Program-made: the position numbers and the translations under genes
Shown here: in pieces, positions 36,031 to 48,539 of the stretch
How positions within the stretch are numbered: position 1 is the stretch's first letter
Layout of the letters: each line of letters opens with the position of its first letter
Assembly: GCA_951799445.1 (NCBI GenBank)
Contig: OX637297.1
Location: 930,001 to 994,000, forward strand
Direction of reading: 5' to 3'
DNA: 64,000 nt
Source: Pseudisothecium myosuroides
Lineage: Eukaryota > Streptophyta > Bryopsida > Hypnales > Lembophyllaceae
The notes under the pieces: generated by a model
The model's database searches: none
What the model saw: the letters and a program-made list of their open reading frames with translations, nothing else
Told to the model about the DNA's origin: nothing

Positions 36031-37567
36031 AAAAAGGAAAAAAAAAAATTTGGATTTTTCTTAATAGATTATGACCTCAGATTTTTATCATAGAAAGTCC
36101 CCCAGAAAAGATTTTAGTAATCCAATCAAATTTAGTTCAGATGATTGAAAGCCAAAAAATCTAGTCTTAGAGGGTGTAAAAGAATTTGTTTTCTTCACTT
36201 TGGATGGAATGCTTTTTCAATCTCCATGGTCAAAGTTTTAGAAATTTTGGCCATACATATTTAAACTACTGTAGTATAAGATATTACGGTTAGATGTGAA
36301 AATTTTTATTTTTGCACTTGGATTTCTTCCTTTTGCAATAGAAATTGCATTTTTGACTGTTGGGGAGGTAATAAGCCTGGTTCGTTAGGGATTAAAGTAC
36401 AAAACTTCTGAGTATGCCATTTGTATTTACATCATTAGCAAAGCGTTTATTGGTTGTTGACTTCAAATCCCTATATGTAGAAGTTAATTTTAGGTCTTCT
36501 ATGAATTCTTACCAAATTTAATCTCAAATGTGTTGCTTGACAAGTTCTATGAATATTCTTTAAGGCAAAAGGCAAAAGCATACAACCTAAAACAAGACAT
36601 GTTAATGATTATATGAGCCAAAAACCCATGACAATATCACTTATTGAAATGTTATTGGGGTTGGTTGGTGGCCATGAGGGTGTTAAATTAGTGAAAAGGA
36701 TTTAGTTCTTGAAATACTCGTTTTCGGTTTTGATACTTACAAATTGGTGACTACAAAAATTTGAAAATGAAGTGCATAAACTACGTAAGCCTAATTTCAT
36801 TGAAGAATTATCAAATACACTATATAATTTCAATAACCTAATTCACAAAGACATTTGTTCTCTCTAATCTTATGAATTTGAGGCCTATTTTTGAGAGGCT
36901 TAAATACTAGAACATGAAGGGTTGCAACTCTAAATGGGTATCAAATCATCAGGAATACAAAAACATAATCATTGAATTTTCAAAATTGAATGGAAGATGC
37001 TCTCACAATATCACTTGAAAATGACTTTAGGAGAAACATAACTCGAGCATAAACTACTGCAAACCAGAATTTGATTACGGTTTTTTTCACTTCAAAGTAT
37101 TGTGGAATGGTGCCTTTTCTTCTACATGCCAAAAGCCTCTTTTAAGTTTGTAGGAATTTTAGAAAATTCATGAAGAACCTAAGCTTTGATAAATGCTTCC
37201 ACTTCTTGTAATTCTTAACCTTAGGAATTCAAACTTGAAATGTTAGAACCCACAAAGGATGAAGAACAACAACAATTTCACTTATGGGTTTAGGATTTAT
37301 TATAAGGTTTTATCATCAAGGTGGTGGAATAGTGAACGGGATTTTAGTTCTTTTAGTAATCATTTCACATGTAGATTGATAAGCTCGGGAAATTTGACAT
37401 ACTAGTGGTTTAGCGGACATTATTGACATAAAAATGTAGAATTATTTTATGGGAGAATCTTGAAAATGGGAGTGATTGACTTTCACCCCTCAAAATTTAG
37501 GAAAGGAAAAAAAGAGTAGAGCTTCAAAAACCTAGGCCCCGACAAATGTGACTGACTCACTTTCACC
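36031..37567. other. AT-rich spacer
   Basis: No supported gene. Short stretches resemble parts of the TTAACCCC family, but no ends are seen. Confidence 0.4.
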
Positions 37568-38511
37568 TTAACCCCTAAAGGTCCAAACACCATTTTTTGA
37601 CAACATAGTGATTTTGGGCAGCTCATTACGAGTGGATTTTTTATTTTTTTTCTTTGAAATTTTCACACAAGATGTTCCCCAGGAGTAGCTTGAAGGCCCA
37701 ACAATTTTAATAACTTTTGACTACATGGTTAAAAAGTTATTGTATGATATGTAATTTTTCGTGTACGCCGGGCAATCCGGGCAACTCAAAAAATTTCTTT
37801 AAAAATCATTTTTTTTAAAAACAAAAATTTGAAATTGATTCTTTAGATTTATATGTACGTAGAAAGCTTCAAATCATTCCATTTGGATTAATGAGTCAAA
37901 AGTTATGAGGATTCTTAGTTTGAGGGTAGTTATGGAATCTCTACTCTAAAATAAAATTTGAAGTCCTTTATTTCACTACATTTTCCAATATTTTTGAAAA
38001 AAATTAACAAAATAGGATTTAGATTTTTTATTACAACATTACAACCATTGGGATTGGCATTTTTCAATTCCATAAATAAATTCTTAACAATTTAGTGTTT
38101 TGAATCATTCTCTACTTCTTTCTACTTACTATTTTTTTCCTATATGTTGTGCAATTCCAAATGATCTCAAATTTTGCAAGCATGTAGCCAACTTGCCTAG
38201 AAGAATGAATCCAAAGAATGACCACCATTTTGGGCATTCTTTCATACAAATGTGACCTTGTGAAATGCAGCTGCCATGATTTTTGAAGGGACCAAAAAAG
38301 GGGTTTTGTCAATTCAAATGCTCATATTTTCCAATCCGCACAGCGGAAAATTCTGAAATTTGTTCCACATCTTCTCAAACCAGTGTTCTATAAGATCTTA
38401 CGGTTACATGTGTCCAAAAATGTTTTTTTTCTAAAGTTTGGTGCTTATATTAGAAATGGCAGTTTTGGAGTGGTTTTGGTGAAAACATAGTCTCTGACCT
38501 TTAGGGGTTAA
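37568..38511. mobile_element. TTAACCCC-family element, complete (944 bp)
   Basis: Ends TTAACCCCTAAAGGTC and GACCTTTAGGGGTTAA are perfect 16-bp inverted repeats. The interior is AT-rich without coding capacity. Its left 360 bp are nearly the same as the arms of the foldback at 56349-57095; its whole length matches 60579-61785 inverted. The superfamily is not assigned; the target duplication is unclear because flanks are AT-rich. Confidence 0.82.
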
Positions 38512-38869
38512 ATATTTAATGACGGGCGACAAGCCGGAGGTCTTTTCTAACCCGAGACTAAAAGTGGGAGTCAGTGCTTGAGGTGGTAAATTGATCCTTC
38601 TGGATTTTGCGCACCTGTTAGCCTTTTTTTAAGTAGTTTGCTCAATGTATTCGGCCAATTGGAGATTTTTTCACCTGGAAACTCCAACCTACAAAAAATT
38701 ATTGTACGAAATTGCCAAGTGGTGGATGAATATAGAGTTATAGACATGTAATATGTGCAAATTTGATATTTTCTTTCCAATATGTGGATTAATGTTGAAA
38801 TTTGGAGCACCACTCTAACATTTTATATTGCCACTTTGGCATGAAGTTAAAAAAATGAGAAAAGGCCCT

Positions 38870-39080
38870 CTAGTACCAGAGGTCTCCCTACCCGAAGTCT
38901 CCCTACCCAAAGTCGCCTGCTGCCGCACCCGAGGTCGCCCACTGTCGCAATCGCCCAGTCTCCGCCAAAACCCGTAGTCGTCCCTTGGCGCGGGAACCCG
39001 CGGTCGTCCAAACCCGCGGTCGCCATCAGACCTGCACGCGCCCCAGTGCGAACTCGGGTATTTAAGCGGTCGCTTGGACC
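38870..39080 (-). repeat. GC-rich array no. 5, 5' of the kinase gene
   Basis: On the plus strand it reads ACCCGAAGTCTCC, ACCCGAGGTCGCCC, ACCCGCGGTCGTCC and ACCCGGAGTCGCC, the complement of the motif in arrays 2 and 3. The gene here is on the plus strand, so the polarity relative to the gene is the same as for those arrays. A TATTTAAG TATA-like site lies at about 39058. Confidence 0.75.
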
Positions 39081-39116
39081 CGGAGTCGCCACTCTTGGCC
39101 CTGCGCAACGGCTTTC

Positions 39117-39150
39117 ACCCACCTCGAAGTGGCTGAATGCGTGCCCGTGG
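39117..39150 (+). promoter_or_regulatory. Shared upstream block, kinase version
   Basis: CACCCACCTCGAAGTGGCTG followed by AATGCGTGCCCGTGG. The first 20 bases are identical at 44322-44341 upstream of member B. CCACCTCGAAGTGG is a near-palindrome. Both genes also share AAAGTGATCACTAT shortly before the start codon (39194-39207 and 44595-44608). Confidence 0.65.
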
Positions 39151-39233
39151 GCCAAGGGGGGAGTTGGGGGGGGAGTTTTTGCAGTTTCTATGCCCGAAGT
39201 TGAAGAAAGTGATCACTATCACTAACAACAACC

Positions 39234-40820
39234 ATGTCTGATCCATGGGAAGGGAACAGTACATCACGGATCTCTATTTGGGATAGGGACCTTGACCATC
39301 CTAGTCAGTTTCTTCCGGATATATGTGCAAGTGGGCAAATGGGGGGCGCGGGTCCATCAAAACCAAAGAAGCCAAGGACAGCAAATGAAAAGGATCCGGA
39401 TTATCCTCCGCCAAGATATACGACCTTCATATACAGGATGGCCTTGCAATGGTACGAGGAAAAAAACACCTAGTATTTGGAGAAGAAGTACTTGAGAAAT
39501 AAAGGGCCAGGCATGGAGAAGTTGAAGGATGATTTCCTGGCTCTAATTACGGAAAAGTGCAATGAGAATGCGGAATATAAGGACGTGCAAGATGTGTACC
39601 ATAACCGAATTCACACTTGGATATCAAATTGTCAGCAAGCATGCATATTCAACACTAAGAGATTGATGCTTGAGTTGCGCCCTCTTGTACCCGGATTTCC
39701 AGAGGGGGAGGCGGTAAGGGAGTTTCGCCAGAAGATGGATTGGTGGCAAGATGCAGCAAAAAGATTGTCAAGACAACAAACTAGGGGTATCGAATGGCTT
39801 GCTACTGCATTGAAGGCTCAATTGTCTAAGGATGGTGCATCATGTGTCACGTGGATCTCTAGAGAGGCTCAAGTTGTTGCCCTCACTGGATACGACAACC
39901 AGGGTGGATACGGGAAGGTGCGCAAAGTACGCATTGAAGGAATGGATATAATCCCGCGACATGTACATTTTGCAGGGAAAGTGTCAAAAGCAACAAACCC
40001 GCGTGAGGCAAGAGTGGATCGTTCCACAGAGGCCCTTGCCTGTCCATTGAATCATCCAACTATTATTAAATTCTTGGCTGTCCATGACTATACAATGGAG
40101 GCGTACACATTATGGTGGAATGGTGGTCATTTGAAGAACATGATTGTTCTCAACGACAAGGTGGTGCCACATGCTAAATGCAATCAAATCAAGCTGGTGA
40201 AGGAACTTACAGGGGAAGAGGTACAAAAAATTAGCTTGTACCGAAGGCACAAGGCGAAGTTGGCTTGGGCTTTGGTGTATGTCACAAGTCTTGTGCACCA
40301 AGTAGGGGTGCTACACAATGACTTGTCCCCTCAAAACGTATTGTTTCATTTTCCGGGATACTCTGAAGATGTTATCAACATCGGGATTTGTGATTGGGGA
40401 CTTGCTAGTCGCATTCATGAAGGATACACCTCACATTATGCATATAGAAGAGAAGAAGACAAGGATCGTTACTTCAAAGGAAAATGGTGGGTGGCTCCGG
40501 AGTTGTTCTATATGTATTCAAATGAAGACCCGGAAAGGAGCCTAGAGATGATGCAAGCAACACACAAATATACGGTGAAGTCGGATTTGTTTTCTATAGG
40601 GAAGCTGGCCAAATCGATGAAAATTGGAAATGGACACGACTTCGATGCGGACTTATTCATAAATGTCGACACACAACGATACTTTGCGATGAAGCTACGT
40701 GAACTTACCGAGCCTGATGTTGAAAAAAGACGAACATGCGCTGAAGTGGTGGACATGCTCATGGGTAAACCGTGGTTGATGAAGCCTCCCGAATTAGTTT
40801 TCCGGGATTCTGTCGTGTAG
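39234..40820 (+). pseudogene. Protein-kinase-like gene with one in-frame TAG
   Basis: ATG 39234 (MSDPWEGNSTSRISIWDRD) to TAG 40818-40820; 529 codons. TAG 39471-39473 (codon 80, EEKNT/YLEKK) is the only break. The first 215 residues are a charged, W-rich region with no known domain. The kinase fold follows: Gly-rich loop GGYGKVRKV (about residue 225), Lys in FAGKVSK (249), catalytic loop HNDLSPQNV (361-369), DWG instead of DFG (387-389), APE (421-423), and SDLFSIGKL and KRRTCAEVVDML further on. The catalytic Asp of the loop and the DxG Asp are kept, so activity as a Ser/Thr-type kinase is possible. It could be a gene carried by a mobile element. Array no. 5 and the shared block are directly upstream. 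Confidence 0.75.
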
Positions 40821-41114
40821 TAGAGTAGTTAGATATAATGTTATTGTTTTTAGCAAGAACAAGAATGTAGAGGACGTTGTTCATCTCCCATTTGGGAATA
40901 GCACTATGAACTCATACACTACATTTTATATGAAGTGCTAATTTTTTAAGAGTATGGATGATTGTATGTGCAAATTGTGTTGTTCAATGTGTTCTACCTC
41001 AAATTCTGATTTTAGGCACAAACATTGTATAATTTATGTCATAAGTGTTTTTGCTACCAATGATTGAATTCTATTATCAATGACTAAAAGTTTTGCATTT
41101 TTAACGTTAATTAG

Positions 41115-41761
41115 CGGTTGGCGCTTGCTATGCTACGCATTCATCATTAGAATTTTATTAGAATTTTTATATATTAGATAAAATGCAGAGCAAAAATCTC
41201 AATAAATCTTCAAATAAAAATTACTAAAATCTTTGTATAATTTTGTTTATAAGTAAGCATATATTTGAAACGTATAAGAAAAATTTATTGAATGATGAAT
41301 GAAATATATGAAATGGTGAATATTGTAAAAGATACACATTTATTGTAATGCATTCAAAAGTTGACTCAATTGTTACCAACAATGGCAACCCAAAAACTTG
41401 GTGAATTGAAAAGAATTTTTTTTTAAAATTTCATGAACAACTTAATTGTTGTGAAATCCAAAATCGCGTCAATTGAATAAATTTCTCAAATCATTTGGTA
41501 GTAGCAATAGAATTTTGAAATCATAAAAGCTGTAAAAGTGATATTACAGAGGTGATTGCAAACTACTACTCTATTTCTGTAATATAACATTGTGTGAAAA
41601 TATAATTTTTATATATGCATGATTGAAAATATTTTTACAAAATATTAAAATTAATTATTTCAAAGACTTATTGAAATCATTATCATGCATTCTATTCCAA
41701 TATATCAAAACTTTCCTAATATATGATACAATAAATGCGTAGCATAGCAAGCATGAGCCCC
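41115..41761. mobile_element. TIR element of about 640 bp
   Basis: GCTTGCTATGCTACGCATT at 41123-41141 is inverted at about 41735-41753 (AATGCGTAGCATAGCAAGC). Imperfect pairing continues inward for about 50 bp (ATATATTAG on both arms). The interior is AT-rich and non-coding. Confidence 0.65.
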
Positions 41762-42048
41762 TATTATTAATGGTAGCATTATTTTGTAATATTACAAAGG
41801 AAGTTATGATTTTAGTAGTATAATAATAATAATGAGGTCTTCAAGACCTAAATGGGCAATTTCATTTAAATGGCAATATTATTTTAAAATGGCATGAAAA
41901 CAGTTCAAAACAACCGTTCTAAATCTATACCTCTCCTAGATGGTGAAAATGGCACACCATCAAAGTGGCACTTGGAATACCGGCATTTTAATGAAATTCT
42001 CCATCTCAGTTCTTAGCGTTTCTGACTGCAACACATGAAGTTTTTTCA

Positions 42049-43140
42049 TGAACCCCTAAAGTACCAAGGAGCCCACTTTTGGCTTTTTGAGAACTCGGGC
42101 AGGCTCTATTCACTTTATAATTTGGAATTTTTACATGAAACTTTTAGAACGGATGCTACTCATCATAATGTACATGTGAAGCTTTGTTTTGTGTCATTCC
42201 AATAAGTAATGCAAAAGTTAGAGGGTTTTTTTCCATTTCAATGTCAAACAGGGCAGCAAAATTTTATTTTTTTAAAGATAAAAAATATTTATTTGGAATT
42301 TTGTAGATTGATCCCTACCTCCAAAAAATTGAACCACTCAATTTCAAATAATGAGGTAAGAGTTATGAGGAGTTTTATTTTGCGGTTTTAGAAGGTAGAA
42401 AAAACATTTGAAGTCATCTTTTGCTCTTGATTTTGAAATTTTGAAATGAAAATGAAAATAAAAGATATTAATTTTCTATTAGAATATTTTCACCGTTGAA
42501 ATTAACAACTTTCAAATTCTTCCAAAAATTAATAGCATATTAGTTTTATCTTTCATTCAGTAATACCTTCAACCTTATAAGTTATTTACAAGTGAATATA
42601 AAATAAAATTTGGTATAATTTTTTTATATATGTTTTCAACCCATTTTCTGATAGATTGTCTAAAGTGCACAAGTAATAGGACATATGTGTTTTTTTCCTA
42701 AGATGTTGAAAGATAAAACTTCACCTTTGGGAAGGACTAGAAAAGCCTACATTTTGTTTTGCTTGCTAGAGCAATGTCACCATTGGTATTAGTGCATTTT
42801 AATTCTATATTTCAGATTTTAATATTTTAGATTTTCCTTCTATCTCATACCTACTTGTACTTGACATTTTTTTGGAGAATTAAAATTAAGTTTTCTTAAA
42901 TATATTCTTTCTCTAGACGCTCAAGTTGGCTCAAATGAGTTCTTCACTATTAAGATTTAAAGTTCAAAGCCCTATAGGCCTATAATAGAAAACATATAAG
43001 TTAAAAATGTTCAAAATCAAAAAAGCTAGTCTCGCAATGTGCTAGAAAAGTTTTTTTTTCCACTTCAAATGCAGATATCTTGCAATTTGTCTGGTCAAAA
43101 TTTAGAACTCATTCCATGAAGGTCCCCAAACCCTAAAACA
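42049..43140. mobile_element. Degenerate TTAACCCC-family copy
   Basis: Left end AACCCCTAAAGTACC. The interior shares GTTATGAGGAGTTTTA and the CTTCAAATGC...GATATCTTGCAAT stretch with other family members. The right end is eroded. Confidence 0.4.
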
Positions 43141-43468
43141 ACCCAAGGCTGGTTTGATTCTTCAGTTAAATATTTATAGCTACTCGTATAGGCAATTAGA
43201 TCAGCTGGACCAAGGAGGGTCCTCCTCCTTGCCTTTCTCTTTAGTCTTGCTCTGCTTCTCTTCTTCTTTTTTGCTTATAATCTCTTCATTGTCCATGCTT
43301 CTGGCTAGGTTGTCTTGTATTTTTTTTATACAATTGGTTTCCCGTTTGTTCACCCCCCCCAATAAAAACACCTTGAAACGACTTGGATTAGATGCAAATT
43401 GAATTTTAATTCTTATGAAAATTTACTGATAATTGTTTTGAAGATTTCAAATTTTTAGGAAAGGCAAT

Positions 43469-43853
43469 TAAAGTAGGAGGCTCAAACTCTGTTAGGGCAT
43501 TTAGCACCGCCCCTATAAATAGTTGTGAAATTGACATGGGGTGGTTCTAAAATTGACCTCTATAGTCCTTAAGAGGATGAAGGAAAAAAACACTGTGAAA
43601 TTGCTAGAGCCAGTCGTTCTCTTTGGTTTCCCCACCTCTCTTTAGAATTGATTGTGAACAATCCTACGACCCAACTTCTCTGAAAATTCACAAATGATTC
43701 AAAAAAGCTTGGAAAAATACAAAGCCAACGTATCAATCTTTTCTCATCTATTCCTCTTTGTCTGAAAAAGGAACTAAAACAATTCTCATCCAAGAAAATA
43801 CGTAAAAAAAGTAGGACCAGCCCTTAGATGGTCAATTTTTAAGCTTCCTACCT
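43469..43853. mobile_element. AAGGTAGGAGG MITE, copy III
   Basis: Ends TAAAGTAGGAGGCTC and AGCTTCCTACCTCC are inverted. Internal sequence matches copy II (GGTCAATTT...ACCTCTATAGTCCTT). It ends about 80 bp before GC array no. 6. Confidence 0.72.
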
Positions 43854-43929
43854 CCTCTCTGAATTGGTCACTTGAACAGCAGAGTACTTTAACCTTTCTA
43901 AAATCGACCAAATTAAAAAATAAATAATT

Positions 43930-44290
43930 CGCCTCTGTTGGACCCGCAATCGCCGTTGCAGCTTCCGGACCCGCGTTCGACCCATTCCTACACTCGCCCC
44001 ACCTAGTCCGTAGACTCGCAGTCGCCAGAGACCCGGACGACCTGGCCCTCGAGAATGCGGGTGTCAAGGAAGACCGCGAATACCTTCCCGACCCGCACTT
44101 GCCCCAGCGACCTCGGGTACCTTCCTGACCCGCACTCGCCCCAACGACCTCGGATACCTCCCGACCCGCACTCGCCCTAGCGACCTCGGGTATCAATCAG
44201 GCGGGTACCAATCGGGCGACTTCGGCTGGGCGGGACCTGCACTCGCCCCACAGCGACTTTGGGTACTTGAAGAGTCTCTTGGACTGGCGG
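43930..44290. repeat. GC-rich array no. 6, 5' of member B
   Basis: Units in both orientations: GACCCGCACTCGCCCC (several times, gene sense) and GCGACCTCGGGTAC. It resembles the others in composition but is the most mixed in orientation. It is followed by the shared block and then the member B gene. Confidence 0.75.
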
Positions 44291-44321
44291 TCGTTAGTCA
44301 ACCCCTCTGCGTGATGACTGT

Positions 44322-44356
44322 CACCCACCTCGAAGTGGCTGACTGGACGCCCGTGG
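44322..44356 (+). promoter_or_regulatory. Shared upstream block, member B version
   Basis: CACCCACCTCGAAGTGGCTG, then ACTGGACGCCCGTGGGG and a G-run, as in the kinase gene (39117-39150). It lies about 250 bp before ATG 44606. Confidence 0.65.
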
Positions 44357-44605
44357 GGGGAGGATTCCTGGTTTTGGGGGGGGATATTTTGTCCTTCTTC
44401 AACTCAGGTTCTTCCATTCCGGTGCATAGACCGTAAATTAGGCGAGATTATTTTTAGAGTAGATTGTGGTTGTAAATGTTTATGATTGTTATTTTGTAAA
44501 TGTGAAGGTCAAGGGGGTTGCAGTGTCACTCTCGTAGAACAAGTGCTTGTGCATCCCCATTTGGCATAGTACCTAGAGTAGCATTTATCGTACAAAGTGA
44601 TCACT

Positions 44606-46078
44606 ATGGAGAATGAGCTCAAACCATCGCCCCCTTCCAAAAGTGAGCCACTCACTGCCTTAGAGAAGAAGGCCATTCGCAACAAGCTTCGAAAACGGAA
44701 AGGAAAGAACCACAAGAAGCGTGTGCCCATCTTACTCAACCCTAAGATTAAGGCTTTCAAGGGTTGGAGAACTGAACCTGAACCCTGGAGTTACAAAACA
44801 GTTCAAAAATATGTGGATTGGTGCCACATTGACAAGTTATTTCCTCTGTGTCGTCATAAGCAACACGTGAAGCAGAACAAAGCAAATCTTGCACACGCCA
44901 AGGACCAAGACTTCATGATTAGATGCTGCGAGGTATGGCAGCAATTGTACTTGGAGTCTGAAACTTACCGAAATGATAATTTCTGTTTCTATCTTGTGAG
45001 AATGGTGTATGCTGAACTTATATTGAAGAAGAAGGTGGATTGGACAACACTAAAGGAGGTCCCCATTGCAGTGCATCCAGAGAACGCATCAATTTTGGCG
45101 GGAGACGAACCAATTGATTTGACAAAGATGTTGACCTCCGTGAAGCGTGGAAAGTCATTCGTTCCAAATGATTTGGTACTGTAGTCAGCTACTTCTAGCT
45201 CAGATGAGCACACACATGAGTACGATGGCTACTCTTTCCATAGTGACGATGAAGATATCGTCATGAAAGAACTAGACAGGGGCGACTTGGTAGTTCACCA
45301 GAAGAGGAAAAGGGTCGAAGATCCCATCGTAGTTCCCCCTTGCTCTGATGAAGTCATGGAAGATGTGGCCCAGGCTGTACAAGCAAACCCCTCTTTGCAA
45401 GAGCAGCTGCAGAGTGGTAGTGAAAGCAATTCAGAAGATGATAGAACTTTGTTGATTGCAAAAATTGATAGTACAAGGTTTGCTCTTCGTGCCAAGACTG
45501 AGCAATTGAAGAATTTAAAGCAACATGAAGCGAATCCGACCGCCGTGGATGTGTTGAAGCAACGAGTGAAGGCTTTGGTGAACATCGTTGAACAAAATGA
45601 GAAGGATTTTGTTGAATTGAAGAGAAATCAAGATTTGTATGTGAAAGAACTTGAAAGTGGAAAAGAGTTCACAGTGGACATCTACCTTTTATGGCAATCT
45701 AAACTAGAAAGCCTTCAACGCAAACGCCGTCAAGCAAAGAACAAGAAGCAAAGCTTAAATCTTGAAATAAAAGAGAAAGAAAAAGAATATTTTGATGCCG
45801 CCATCCATGACATGCCGAAGGTGGATGCTGAGGCTGCAGCCTCCGAGTATGGTTGTAATCCTGAGGAATTAGCAATGCTTCAAAATTGCGTACAGTTGCG
45901 TGACCAGAGAGTACATTTATTGGCCAATGAGCTTCTTGATCTAAAGGCCAAGAATGATTATCGTTTCAAGTGGTACAGGTGGTGTAAGGATACCGTAGGA
46001 AAGAGCGGTCCAGAATTAGAGGAAATAGGCCCGGAACCTATGTGGAGTGACTTCCTCCCACGCAAAAAAACAACCTAG
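44606..46078 (+). pseudogene. WCHIDKLFP coiled-coil family, member B (one TAG)
   Basis: ATG 44606 (MENELKPSPPSKSEPL) to TAG 46076-46078, 491 codons, broken only by TAG 45182-45184 (codon 193). N-terminal basic region (KLRKRKGKNHKKR), then the family block AFKGW, WCHIDKLFPLCRHKQH and MVYAELILKKKVDW (residues about 50-145). After an acidic linker there is a long probable coiled coil (TEQLKNLKQHE, KALVNIVEQNEKDFVELKRN, SLNLEIKEKEKEY; residues about 280-400) and a W-rich C-terminus (FKWYRWCKD). If UAG were read through, the protein would end at TGA 13 codons after 46078. It is the best preserved member and so the best reference for A and C. Function is unknown. Confidence 0.7.
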
Positions 46079-46647
46079 GAACACATGACAAAGAAACGTT
46101 GTGAACACAATTTTGTTGGATGACACTTGTCTATTGTGACTATGTACATAAATCTCAAATTTTGGCATTTATTAGCGTGAACATTGTGGTTCCACTTGAT
46201 ACAGTGCGTACAAGAAAATTAAATTTGTGGGTTGCCCTATGTAGAAGTGTAGAAATACTATAACAATATTGGGTCTTAGAACTTCTTAGATTCTATGAAT
46301 TTTTATGTATAGTCTTTTGGTAGAAGTGTAGAACGTACTATGAATCATGAATTGAATATGATTTTTGCAAATATGATGTTGTATATAATATATGAATTGT
46401 TACATAGGTAGCAGATGTCAGTCAATTTGCATATGATGTTTTCTCCCATACATCTTACAATTGCCTATAATGTAATATGCTCCATGAATTTTCAAATGAG
46501 TCTGAGACATGGATAACTTTAAAACTTAAATTCGAAAGCAAAATTCTTTTGGTATGAAAAGAATAAATACATTTTGCATCATGTTTAGGAATCCTTCCAA
46601 TGTATAGTACAAGAAGTCAGACTTTATACTTTATATTTCTTGTCCCA

Positions 46648-47590
46648 TTAACCCCTAAAGGACAAAGGCCTTTTTTTTGCCGAAAACACTCAAAACTGCC
46701 ATATCTATAGCAAAGAGTCAAAAAAATTGAAAATTGTTTTTTTTTCAAATCTAACCGTAGGATCTTACACCTAACTAGTACAAACAAGTGTGGAAAAAAA
46801 TTCAGAATTTTTGACGGCACAAATTGCAAGATATCAATGTTTAAAGTGAAAAAAATAAGTTTTTCAACACATTGCGGGACTACATCTTTTTACTTTCAAC
46901 ATTTTTAACTCAAAGTTTTTTCACTACAGAGTTTTGAGCTTTAAATCTTTATAGTGGGGAATTGAGATGAGAGTCTAGGAAAAAAGAAAAATTCAAAAAA
47001 ACTTAATTATCATTCTAAAGAAAATTGCTAAATAGAAGTGGGTACAAGATAGAGGAGAAATCTAAAATATTAATATATTTTAAATGGAATTAAAATGCAC
47101 TAATCTCAATGGTGAGATTGTTCTAGCAAATAAATCAGACCATGTAAATTTTTTTCTTTTAAATTGCAATAATTGCATTCAAAAATGATTCATACAAGTA
47201 ATTTTTTTCAAGAAGATGCTCTAACTGCCCAAAAAACAAGAATGTCCATAACTTTGTCATTACAAATCCAAATGAAATGAATCAAACTTTTTAAGGTAGA
47301 CAAAAATATATCCTGTGAGCCAAAAAATATAAAAAAGAAAATTTCAAATTTTTGTCTACTTATATTTTGCTGCCCGGGCTCCCGCCGGCCGCTAGCCCCT
47401 TCATTAAACTATTTGGTCATAAATTTAATTCACGGGCACCGATTTTGAAAAAAGTGACACTCCCACAAAACTTATCAATTTTTTTATCTCAAATTTTTTT
47501 TCCAAGAAATCACGACAAAATTTCTCCTCGTAGGTACCTGCCCAAAAATGCATTTGTTTCCCAAAGGGACAACGGTTCTTTAGGGGTTAA
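46648..47590. mobile_element. TTAACCCC-family element, complete (943 bp)
   Basis: Ends TTAACCCCTAAAGGAC and TCTTTAGGGGTTAA. The interior (CTAACCGTAGGATCTTACAC, TGCTGCCCGGGCTCC) defines a second subfamily, shared with 48540-49483 and, inverted, with 49615-50576. It starts about 570 bp downstream of member B. Confidence 0.8.
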
Positions 47591-48539
47591 TAAGCACTTG
47601 AAATTGAAAAAGAAGTAATAATTATAGACTATAAATCCAATTCTTGAACTTGAAGAAATAGAAGTTTGTTGTCCACAGTGGGAATTCTACAATCGGCAAA
47701 TGATTAGAAGCCTGTAAATGTAATCGACCAAGGTTCATTCTATATTTAATTTTTTTCCATAGGAAATGTAAAGATCACACATTTAAAGTTCATAAATTGT
47801 CTTTGAGACATTTATGTACTAGTGCCTAGATAGATCCTACAATTAAATATGCCAAACACAAAAATTCTAAATTTTTTGGTCAAAAGGGGGAAAGCAATGG
47901 CAATTGTGATTTTTGAATGGTTTGGAGCCTTAGTGACTTCAGGGATTCACCTATCAAGAATATATTCACCATAATTGTAGAAATGGCATGCACAATAGAA
48001 TTTCAATGTTATTTTTTGGAAAAGCATGCTTAGAGTTTTTTTTAACAAAATGGTCCACTATCCACCGTCATAGGAATCCGGAGTTGCGGACCCCCAGATG
48101 GAAATCCGGACAGGTACGTAGAGTCTTAATTTTTGTCATGCTTTTGGTAATACTTAATTAAAAATGGAAGAGCCCTATAGTTCTACGGGAATATGATTTT
48201 TTTTTCCTCTATCTTGTCTCAATATGTACTTAAGAATTTTAAAAAGAATGAAATTTTCTATCTTTCCAATTTGTTCCCTCTAACACTATAGATTCTATTC
48301 TCCACCATGTTGATTTAAATTCTGAAATTTTATCCAACTACCATTTCTCTTTCAGAAAGTACAAAAGTTTACCAAAGGGTTGTTGTGCATACTTGATAGT
48401 AGGGTTTTCCAAAAGACTAGTAATAAAACGTGTGGGTAACAATGTAACATTTCCAAAACTTTTATCCAATGCATTGCAAGATATTAGCATTTGAAGTGAT
48501 GAAATATGATTTTATGCACCCTGTTTGAATAGATTCTAA

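Noticed and set aside
39477..40820. Kinase gene starting after the TAG as an intact shorter CDS
   Set aside because: The next ATG downstream would remove conserved-looking N-terminal sequence, and the upstream ATG 39234 with the promoter-like block directly before it is in the same frame; the single TAG is the simpler break.
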